NCBI GenBank assembly: GCA_023421075.1
Contig: JAEZUM010000013.1
Location: forward strand, 76,917-140,916
DNA from: Bacillota bacterium
GTDB taxonomy: Bacteria; Bacillota; Clostridia; Lachnospirales; Lachnospiraceae
Reading direction: 5' to 3'
Length of the DNA stretch: 64,000 nucleotides
The notes beneath the pieces were generated by a model, which saw only the letters and a program-made list of their open reading frames with translations, was not told the origin of the DNA and did no database searches. Below, in pieces: positions 8,374 through 14,997 of the stretch. Position 1 is the stretch's first letter; the number at the start of each line of letters is the position of its first letter. The position numbers were made by a program, and so were the translations under genes.

Positions 8374-9938
8374 TCCATCCCCTCCTTACCGCATAATACC
8401 AGCATGGCAAATCGGGTAGCCTGTGCATTGGACGGCATAACAAGTGCACCTGCCTCGGTTAATTGTTTTCTGGTTCTGCTAAGACTCTGAGGATCTCCCT
8501 CGGTGCCACACACCGACGCAACCACCAACAGATGTCTCCCATTCTCCTCTGCCGTCCTCTTTGCCTCACGGATTGCCTTTGATAGATCCTCTGCCGGATT
8601 CTCATGGGAACCGTAGCCGATCACACAATCAACCATAATTATTGCGCATTCCGGATCCCGTGCCTCCAATCTAACCCGTTCAGCCCGCAGAGAAGGATCA
8701 ATCATGGGATGCGGTCTTCCTACCGTAAATTCATCATCTCCAAAATCCAGGAAGGTATGCTGATAGCTCTTGCCGTTTCTGGCATCTTCCAGCTTATCCT
8801 CCGGCTGTAGTGGAATATTACTATAGATATGGTTAAGTGTGGGTAACATCAGCTTCATTGCCTCATCACAGAGTGTTCCTCCTGTATAGAAGCCACGAAC
8901 ATACTTCTGGGTTTGTGTTAGTTTCGATGCTTCTTCTCCGGCTAACTCCAGTGCCTTCTCACTTCCCATATCATATTCCATATAATCCTTGGCCGTATCC
9001 CCTCTTGATAAAGCCACGGCTTTCTGTGCCGCATCTTCCAAGGAGATGGCAGCGGTTAAGCCATATGCTTCAATTTCTTTACGGTCTCCGCCGATGAAGC
9101 ATACCACTACCGGTTTTCCTGCTTTCGCTGCCAGTGTCAGCATCTGTGTTGCAATCTCCTTGGCCGGGGGTTTACTGATCAAAGTAATTACCTTTGTCTC
9201 CTCATCCTGTATCAGCGCATTCAGTCCCAGTTTCATCATAAGACCGCCGATTTCTTTCTTCAGATCGCGACCGCCGGTTCCAATCACCTGAGATACACCA
9301 CCTCCCAGTTGGTCAATGATGGAAGATACCTCCTGTGTACCTGTACCTGAGGCGGCTACAATACCGATATTCCCGGACCTTACCACATTGGCAAAGGCAA
9401 GGGGCACATGATTAATGATGGCTGTTCCACAATCCGGTCCCATAACCAGCAGACCTTTTTCATAGGCATATTCCTTTAATGCCTTTTCCTCTTCAATCGT
9501 TACATTATCCGAAAAAAGCATTACATTAATATCTCGATCCAGACAACCCTGAGCAACATCCGCCGCATATTTACCGGGAACCGATATGATTGCCATATTG
9601 ACTTGTGGATCAAGCTTAATCGCTCCTTCTAAGGTCGGAGTGTAATAATTTGCTTCTTTCGCTTTCGACTTCTTATTCAGAAGCTCCTCAACCTTCTTGC
9701 AGACAGTATCAAATACAGCCTCATTCATACATTTTACTGCAACAAACAGATCATTGGCGGTAACTGTCTCAAATTCCTGCGTCGCCAGCCCGATATTGTG
9801 TGCTATCTCACAGTTAAGATCCGTCCCCATACCGGTGAGAGCTTCCTCGACACCTTCTAATTTTTTTATTTCATTGCTGATTAACATCAAGGTTACCGAA
9901 TCATAATAAGCATTTTTTCTAATCTCAAGCTTTACCAA
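8370..9938 (-). CDS. fdrA: FdrA/AllF-like acyl-CoA-synthetase-fold protein
   Basis: FdrA family protein with a succinyl-CoA-synthetase-like fold: an N-terminal region, a CoA-binding-like Rossmann domain with GPDCGTAIIN and VAASGTGTQEV loops, and a ligase-like C-terminal half. The longest frame begins with an ATG that itself contains the ribosome binding site; GGAGG is 8 bases before a TTG at 9938, giving 522 residues and an N-terminus resembling E. coli FdrA. Together with the DUF1116 and DUF2877 neighbours it should form a carbamoyltransferase acting on an oxalurate-like or other ureido acid. The function is transferred from E. coli; the substrate here is open. Confidence 0.87.
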   Translation of the reverse strand: MVKLEIRKNAYYDSVTLMLISNEIKKLEGVEEALTGMGTDLNCEIAHNIGLATQEFETVTANDLFVAVKCMNEAVFDTVCKKVEELLNKKSKAKEANYYTPTLEGAIKLDPQVNMAIISVPGKYAADVAQGCLDRDINVMLFSDNVTIEEEKALKEYAYEKGLLVMGPDCGTAIINHVPLAFANVVRSGNIGIVAASGTGTQEVSSIIDQLGGGVSQVIGTGGRDLKKEIGGLMMKLGLNALIQDEETKVITLISKPPAKEIATQMLTLAAKAGKPVVVCFIGGDRKEIEAYGLTAAISLEDAAQKAVALSRGDTAKDYMEYDMGSEKALELAGEEASKLTQTQKYVRGFYTGGTLCDEAMKLMLPTLNHIYSNIPLQPEDKLEDARNGKSYQHTFLDFGDDEFTVGRPHPMIDPSLRAERVRLEARDPECAIIMVDCVIGYGSHENPAEDLSKAIREAKRTAEENGRHLLVVASVCGTEGDPQSLSRTRKQLTEAGALVMPSNAQATRFAMLVLCGKEGME

Positions 9939-9968
9939 AATAATGTCCTCCATAATTATGGACCGCGT

Positions 9969-10862
9969 TCAGGCATTGTTAAAATTCAACATTGATAGGA
10001 TCATTCCCGTAAGTATATCCGTTCCGGAAGTAGAACCATACTCAAGAATACGCTCTCCACATAATCGGATGGTCTCTTTTTTTGAATCAGAATACAACGC
10101 AATTACAAGCTTTGTCATATTCTCTGATATCAAGCCCATTCCGCATTGTTTTAAAAAAGTCCCGCTTATTAAATTAGTATGTTTTGCAGCTTCCTCTCCG
10201 ATCGCCTTCGTCAGTCTTAATGCATCCTCCAGACGACTGGGGTCTACTGCCAGTGACCGGGCAAGATATATGGTCATATATCCTAGGATAAGGTCATCGG
10301 AGGATGGGGTTAATCCTACTCCTCCTCCGGCAAACGCTCCTGCAAGCTCTGCCGCCCGTATATTATCTTCTCTTACCGCTCTGCCAAATTCCGGCAGATA
10401 TTTCGTAATTGCCTGTGCATATGGATTATCAAATTCTCCGGTAACAAGAGTACTAAGGTCGTCCCTACATCCCTTCGCTCTTACCAGCTCTTTGAGCACT
10501 GCAGTCTTTTCCTCCAAATCCTCCGGAATGTATAAGCCTTCCAGCTTACGGATGGATAAGTCCAGAGTATTACTACCCAGCAGATGAATTACGAGATCTG
10601 CCTGAGGAATAGAGATACTGTCCTCGGATACAATAACACACATGCCTGACCTTAATCCAAGCTCTGTCAGTGGTAACATCTCATCGATTCTGCAGGACAT
10701 CGGATACAAGCAATTTCTTCTCGTCACTATGGAGAAGAATAAATCCTCACCGAATACATTGATCGTTGATGCAAACACCGAATGTATCACTAGCTCTTTA
10801 TTATATTCAGATACTACACTGCGTAGCTGCCCACATATCTCAGTTGCATTCCACTCTTTCAT
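9969..10862 (-). CDS. DUF2877 family protein (YlbF/AllH-like)
   Basis: Third component of the FdrA/DUF1116/DUF2877 trio. The motif GGGVGLTPSSDD with following LILGYM is the family hallmark. The start is set at the ATG at 10862, which has GGAGG 6 bases upstream, giving 297 residues; the longer frame would run back through a perfect intercistronic hairpin and into the upstream gene. The gap to fdrA is 30 bases. Likely the AllH-type subunit of an oxamate-like carbamoyltransferase. Confidence 0.83.
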   Translation of the reverse strand: MKEWNATEICGQLRSVVSEYNKELVIHSVFASTINVFGEDLFFSIVTRRNCLYPMSCRIDEMLPLTELGLRSGMCVIVSEDSISIPQADLVIHLLGSNTLDLSIRKLEGLYIPEDLEEKTAVLKELVRAKGCRDDLSTLVTGEFDNPYAQAITKYLPEFGRAVREDNIRAAELAGAFAGGGVGLTPSSDDLILGYMTIYLARSLAVDPSRLEDALRLTKAIGEEAAKHTNLISGTFLKQCGMGLISENMTKLVIALYSDSKKETIRLCGERILEYGSTSGTDILTGMILSMLNFNNA

Positions 10863-10872
10863 AGGGAACCTC

Positions 10873-10906
10873 CATATTCCAAAAGGCCTAAGCCTTTTGG
10901 AATATG
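10873..10906 (-). promoter_or_regulatory. Perfect 15-bp hairpin joining two genes at stop codon and ribosome binding site
   Basis: Bases 10873-10887 pair perfectly with 10892-10906 around the loop CTAA. On the minus strand the TAG stop of the upstream OB-fold gene falls in the loop, and the GGAGG of the downstream gene begins at the base of the stem. A ribosome finishing the first gene would melt the stem, so translational coupling or mRNA processing is likely. No T run follows, so it is not an ordinary terminator. Confidence 0.6.
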
Positions 10907-11253
10907 AAACCATACTGGGGAGCAACTACTGTCTCTTTATACAAAATAGATTTTTCTCTAACAACACCGACGGTTGCGATCAACTCCATACCTGAAGCTA
11001 TCCCATCATCAAAGCCAATCTGGCCGGTAACGCGTACACCGTTCTCGAATTCAACGATCCCAAAGTTTAACCAAGGGCACATGTACCCCTCCGGAAGATT
11101 ATATACTCTGGTCCAGGTCAATAATTTACATTTCCCGTCCAAAGGAATCTTCTCAAACTCTCTGCCATCGCAGTCGGGATTCTGGCAAACGACGTAACGA
11201 GGATGATGGAGCTTTCCACATTTGATGCATTTATAAGCATACATTTGTTCCAT
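10888..11253 (-). CDS. DUF35-type zinc-ribbon/OB-fold protein
   Basis: Small acyl-CoA-associated protein of 121 residues. The N-terminal rubredoxin-like ribbon has CIKC (about 11-14) and a second pair C..C (about 23-28, CQNPDC); the C-terminal part is an OB fold with the typical VRVTGQIG strand. DUF35 proteins normally act as a partner of a thiolase or thiolase-like aldolase encoded next to them, as is the case here. It lies about 110 bases after the thiolase-like gene, with a perfect hairpin in the gap, and overlaps the hairpin that leads into the DUF2877 gene. Confidence 0.83.
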   Translation of the reverse strand: MEQMYAYKCIKCGKLHHPRYVVCQNPDCDGREFEKIPLDGKCKLLTWTRVYNLPEGYMCPWLNFGIVEFENGVRVTGQIGFDDGIASGMELIATVGVVREKSILYKETVVAPQYGFIFQKA

Positions 11254-11329
11254 ATATAAAACCTCGCCTTTCTCATACCTTCAAAATGTGTAAGTATGTG
11301 CCGAGGATGACGCTGGCACAAACTTCTCG

Positions 11330-11357
11330 GTATAAATTATGCTTGCATAATTTATAC
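11330..11357 (-). other. Perfect 13-bp AT-rich hairpin after the thiolase-like gene
   Basis: GTATAAATTATGC (11330-11342) pairs perfectly with 11345-11357, leaving a 2-base spacer. It lies 8 bases past the stop of the thiolase-like gene. No T tract follows on either strand, so a processing or stabilising hairpin is more likely than a terminator. Confidence 0.5.
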
Positions 11358-11365
11358 TTTCCTCC

Positions 11366-12562
11366 TTACTTCGTTGTCAAAACGGTTGATACAACATTAT
11401 TACCAAAGCCTCCGAAGTTGACAGCCAGACCGGTCTTCGCGCCTGCAACCTGTCGCTCACCTGCCTCACCTCGTAGCTGTCGAACCAGCTCAACCACCTG
11501 TGAGACTCCGGTTGCACCGAGTGGATGCCCTTTCGCTTTTAAGCCACCTGAGGTATTAACCGGTTTGCTTCCGGTAAGAGCAGTCTCCCCGTTACGAGCA
11601 GCAATATGGCCTTCTCCTCGTCCGAAGAAGCCTACTTCCTCCGATTCAGCAATCTCAAGTATCTGGAAGGCATCATGTAATTCAGCGACATCAATATCCT
11701 GCGGTCCCACTCCGGCCATCTTATAGGCCATGTCAGCACTCAATCGAACTGCCAGCAGATCAGACGGAACTTCACGATTGGCTACAACATGAGTATCCGT
11801 TGCTGAGCCGATGCCTGCTATTTTAACAAATTTTTTATCTGCAAATCCCAGTGCTTCCTGCTTATCCTCTGCAACGAGTAAAACAGCAGCAGCGCCATCG
11901 GAAACGGGACACATATCATACTGTCGAAGCGGATCCGCAACAATGGGATTCGTAGCATTAATATATGCTTTATTCGTTATACGCTCCAGTACAACCGGTG
12001 CCTGTATATGAGCACAGGGATTTTTCATTGCATTTGCATGATTTTTTACGGATACGATGGATAAATCCCTGCTTTCCAGACCGTATTTATCCATACATAA
12101 TCTTGTGAATAGCCCTGCAAAGGCAGGAAGGGTAAGACCATATTTATATTCACCCTCGGGATGAAGCATGGTAGCAACGAAATCAGTCCCTTCCCAGCCA
12201 CTTACCGCACGCATGCCCTCTGCTCCGATTACCAGAACACAATCGCACATTCCGGAGGCAATTGCCATGTAGCCAAGCTTAATTGCAGAAGCACCGGAAG
12301 CAGGACCGTTTTCGATCGTCTCTGCCATCGCCGGCCGAATATTCAGTGTGTCCACAACTGCAGAAGCGATTCCGCTGATACGGCTGACCATTCCGGCACC
12401 CATTGTACCGACAAACACCTGATCAATCACATTCTTTCTCCCCGTCTTGGCACCTGCATCATCCATTGCCTCAAGGGCTGCGGCACAAACCATATCGATA
12501 AAGGGAAGATCCGATTTACCGAATTTGGTATGCCCAACACCAACAATACCTACATTCCGCAT
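11366..12562 (-). CDS. SCP2-type thiolase-like protein lacking both catalytic cysteines
   Basis: Thiolase-fold protein of 398 residues using the ATG at 12562, which has GGAGG 7 bases upstream. The position of the nucleophilic cysteine reads ENGPASGAS (Pro about residue 86) instead of the usual CASG, and the C-terminal catalytic cysteine region reads VNFGGFGNN. The His motif GHPLGATG and the ELHDAF segment remain. It cannot work as a classical thiolase. SCP2-thiolase-like proteins without the cysteine that pair with a DUF35 protein include retro-aldolases of the Ltp2/ChsH2 type, and a DUF35 gene is next door. An aldolase or lyase role on a CoA ester is therefore likely; the substrate is unknown. 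Confidence 0.82.
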   Translation of the reverse strand: MRNVGIVGVGHTKFGKSDLPFIDMVCAAALEAMDDAGAKTGRKNVIDQVFVGTMGAGMVSRISGIASAVVDTLNIRPAMAETIENGPASGASAIKLGYMAIASGMCDCVLVIGAEGMRAVSGWEGTDFVATMLHPEGEYKYGLTLPAFAGLFTRLCMDKYGLESRDLSIVSVKNHANAMKNPCAHIQAPVVLERITNKAYINATNPIVADPLRQYDMCPVSDGAAAVLLVAEDKQEALGFADKKFVKIAGIGSATDTHVVANREVPSDLLAVRLSADMAYKMAGVGPQDIDVAELHDAFQILEIAESEEVGFFGRGEGHIAARNGETALTGSKPVNTSGGLKAKGHPLGATGVSQVVELVRQLRGEAGERQVAGAKTGLAVNFGGFGNNVVSTVLTTK

Positions 12563-12580
12563 GATAACCTCCATTCTTTA

Positions 12581-13243
12581 TCAGACACTGATCTTAGCGG
12601 GCTTATGTAATACCTTGTTCGCTTCGATAACATCTTCGAAGGCAGGACGAATACCAACGTTTTTATTTTCTCTGTGCTTCTCCCATAACGCACGGGTAAG
12701 TACATAAGTAGGAACGCCGCCTAATTCATGAGGACACTGAGGACGGGATTCCAATTCATACTCGATCATCCAGCGCTTGAAGCCGTTGGGGCTCTCTGCA
12801 ACGATCCATACCTCATCCTGATTCATAAAATCAAAATGATATTCCATCTTAGCTGCAAACAGCTGAGCTCCGACACGCGCTCCACGCTTCAATGTCATGG
12901 TATGATAGGACATACCTACCTTCTCATTTACAAAACGTCCGTTTACAATACCTGCGATTTCACCGTTAACAGCACCGACGAAACAATATTCATCCTGTAC
13001 ACGATAACGGTACATTCCGAGAAGCTCTGCATAAATGCGGGAAGCAACGATATCATAAAAATCCTTAGGCTGCTTCATCAAGGGTTCGATTGTCTCCATT
13101 AATAAAGGGATTTCATCATAGGTCACTTCACGAACCAGCATATCCTCTCCTGTTGTTAGTGGAATCACCTTCGCCTCATAAGGCTTCAATCCGATTGACG
13201 GGGGTCTTAATTTGCCTTCCATCTCATCAATAATAATACCCAT
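12581..13243 (-). CDS. Probable GNAT-fold acetyltransferase-like protein
   Basis: The 220-residue product resembles a GNAT domain in outline (FVGAVNGEIAGIV strand, then a VGAQLF helix start, about residues 85-130), but I see no clean Q/RxxGxG/A acetyl-CoA loop, so the assignment is tentative. AAGGAGG lies before the ATG. It is the first full gene of the long minus-strand cluster, 18 bases before the thiolase-like gene. It may modify a substrate of the pathway, or be a non-enzymatic relative. Confidence 0.55.
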   Translation of the reverse strand: MGIIIDEMEGKLRPPSIGLKPYEAKVIPLTTGEDMLVREVTYDEIPLLMETIEPLMKQPKDFYDIVASRIYAELLGMYRYRVQDEYCFVGAVNGEIAGIVNGRFVNEKVGMSYHTMTLKRGARVGAQLFAAKMEYHFDFMNQDEVWIVAESPNGFKRWMIEYELESRPQCPHELGGVPTYVLTRALWEKHRENKNVGIRPAFEDVIEANKVLHKPAKISV

Positions 13244-13255
13244 TCCAATTCCTCC

Positions 13256-13306
13256 TTAATTATATTGTTTATATTCACCCTCTGTACAGGGCATTAAAAA
13301 CTGCAT
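13256..13306 (-). CDS. Candidate 16-residue leader peptide
   Basis: A short frame with its own GGAGG (13317-13313) 6 bases before the ATG encodes MQFLMPCTEGEYKQYN. Its TAA stop abuts the AAGGAGG of the GNAT-like gene. This arrangement is typical of translated leaders that couple or control the next gene. There is no run of a single amino acid suggesting attenuation, and chance occurrence remains possible. Confidence 0.35.
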   Translation of the reverse strand: MQFLMPCTEGEYKQYN

Positions 13307-13365
13307 TAAAAACCTCCAACCTTCGATTAAGTCCGGTTAGTTGTTATCATAGATCCGTACATTAT

Positions 13366-13414
13366 AAAGAAAATGAGCTCATACCTATATTATAGATATG
13401 AGCTCATTTTCTTT
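13366..13414 (-). terminator. Perfect 18-bp terminator-like hairpin
   Basis: AAAGAAAATGAGCTCATA (13366-13383) pairs perfectly with 13397-13414 around a 13-base loop. It is 30 bases beyond the stop of the MocA/ModE-like gene. On the minus strand the stem ends in CTTT followed by AT-rich sequence, so it should end the regulator transcript and insulate the degradative cluster downstream. Its symmetry would serve both directions. Confidence 0.75.
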
Positions 13415-13443
13415 CAACTTCTTTGTCAAAAGGAGTAGAAATA

Positions 13444-14370
13444 CTAAATTAATTTTTTATCCTTGAATATTCTGACAAATTCTGCTCTGGCATATTTAAA
13501 GACACTATCTTCATATTCCATATATGCTTGCAGAAAATCCAAACCCTCATCCGTCAGCAAGGTCCTTCCGACCCGACTTCCACCTTGCCGCCTCTGTATA
13601 ATTCGATACCCGACCTCTTCTTCGAGTTTATTCAATACATTCCACGCTTTTGCATAGGACATTGACATTAATTCACAAGCTTTACTGACGGACATTGTTT
13701 CCGATATCAGATAGAGTAAGAGCTTGGCCCGGTTATCAAAAAATATCGTTTCCTTCTCTATACTAAGTCCGACAGAAGCCTGTATCAGTGCTTTATTATA
13801 CTTCTCTAAGAGCATCTGCAGCTGTTCGTAGCTATGGATATCCTGAACAACTCCCTCATCCTCCACTTCCACCCCGGCATGATTGTCACGCAGAGAATAA
13901 ATCGTATGCTTAAATTCCTCCTCGTCTTTATAACTCATAATCTCAGGGATTACATCGTTCCTGATAAGGATAGGATACCCAACCTGCCCCAAGTATACCG
14001 GAAATGCTACGTCCCGGGCTGCTTGTAACAGCTTCATCAGGGTCTCCGGTGTGAATACAGGTGAATTAACCGGAGCGATTGCCATATGACTGCACTTATC
14101 CTGGAGATAAGTAAGCCCGATTTTCAGGGATTCATACATTGTTGCATCCACACAGTTTTCATTTTTGATAAAGATAACCCCAAACTCTGAAAGTTCATGC
14201 CTTACTTCTTCTTCCTGCGTTCCGGTTATTACTACAATAGGAAATACTTCTGCCTGTTGAAAGGTCAGAACAATTCTTTTCACAACCGGAATCGAACCAA
14301 GCTTAAGCATCGGCTTGGCTCTGCTTGTACTGGCTGCAATAATAATACCCCCAATATTACTTTTCCTCAT
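13444..14370 (-). CDS. MocA-like nucleotidyltransferase fused to a ModE-like HTH domain
   Basis: The 308-residue protein joins an NTP-transferase domain (about 5-190) to a winged helix (about 215-295) like that of ModE (SYAKAWNVLNKLEEEVG). MocA enzymes attach CMP to the molybdenum cofactor used by xanthine-dehydrogenase-family enzymes, so its place next to such genes is fitting. The nucleotide loop is degenerate (AASTSRAKPMLKLG rather than AAGxSxRMGxxK), and the expected metal-binding D is replaced in PVNSPVF. It may thus be a sensor-regulator more than an enzyme. GGAGATAGCT precedes the ATG. It shares a transcript with the Dabb gene 48 bases upstream and is followed by a strong terminator. 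Confidence 0.8.
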   Translation of the reverse strand: MRKSNIGGIIIAASTSRAKPMLKLGSIPVVKRIVLTFQQAEVFPIVVITGTQEEEVRHELSEFGVIFIKNENCVDATMYESLKIGLTYLQDKCSHMAIAPVNSPVFTPETLMKLLQAARDVAFPVYLGQVGYPILIRNDVIPEIMSYKDEEEFKHTIYSLRDNHAGVEVEDEGVVQDIHSYEQLQMLLEKYNKALIQASVGLSIEKETIFFDNRAKLLLYLISETMSVSKACELMSMSYAKAWNVLNKLEEEVGYRIIQRRQGGSRVGRTLLTDEGLDFLQAYMEYEDSVFKYARAEFVRIFKDKKLI

Positions 14371-14418
14371 AGCTATCTCCGATCTGTCTAAGTACTGCAG
14401 TAAACGAATGAAACCCCA

Positions 14419-14706
14419 TCAGACCTCATAAATAACGGTTTTTCCATCCAACCGATGTGCATAGATATATTCTCTTACCTGCTCATGATAGGGATGCTTA
14501 TCATAAATAGCCACCGCATCCATATCCTTGAAGGTACAGATCAGCGCCAAATCATAGCTTCTCTCACCGTTATGCCAGAGATCAGCACCGGTCTCCATGG
14601 ACAGGATCTCAGGTATCCTTCCTTCCATGCTGTGCAGCCTCTCGATTACAGTAGGAAGACATTCCTCAGGATCCCGAAATTTAAAAAGAACAATATATTT
14701 CAACAT
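14419..14706 (-). CDS. Dabb (stress-responsive alpha/beta barrel) domain protein
   Basis: A 95-residue protein spanning one Dabb domain, a dimeric ferredoxin-like barrel. It opens with KYIVLFKFRD and has the characteristic HPYHEQVREYI near residue 77. Members include small-molecule-binding and lyase-like proteins; no specific activity can be assigned. GGAGG precedes the ATG. It is the first gene of the transcript that also carries the MocA/ModE-like regulator, so it may bind or act on an intermediate of the neighbouring degradative cluster. Confidence 0.8.
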   Translation of the reverse strand: MLKYIVLFKFRDPEECLPTVIERLHSMEGRIPEILSMETGADLWHNGERSYDLALICTFKDMDAVAIYDKHPYHEQVREYIYAHRLDGKTVIYEV

Positions 14707-14888
14707 AATTCCATACCTCCTCTTTGTATTTATTATACAGAATTTTCATATTAATTTCAATTCTCTTCCCCGATTTTAGTATACTAATACCGACCGGGAT
14801 ACGCATTACACCTCTCCGATCAGACAGGTACAATCCAATCATCCTGTATCGCGTATTCAAGAACGATCTGTCTTCCTAAGTGTTATGG

Positions 14889-14952
14889 AGAATGTATTAA
14901 GGCAGTACAATTACCAACATTGGTTATGTACTGCCCTACATCTTAACATTCT
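14889..14952 (-). terminator. Long hairpin after the kinase gene
   Basis: GGCAGTACA (14901-14909) pairs with TGTACTGCC (14927-14935), with ACCAA/TTGGT inside, and AGAATGT (14889-14895) pairs with ACATTCT (14946-14952) outside. It lies about 50 bases past the kinase stop on the minus strand. The T tract is weak (TTAATACATT), so efficiency is uncertain. The rest of the 14707-14997 gap shows no gene. Confidence 0.55.
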
Positions 14953-14997
14953 GTTCATTACCGTCTCATCTTTACTGGCTCTTTTTTACAGGCTCTT

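Noticed and set aside
11366..12562. Acetyl-CoA acetyltransferase
   Set aside because: Both catalytic cysteines are missing, so a standard thiolase reaction is not supported.
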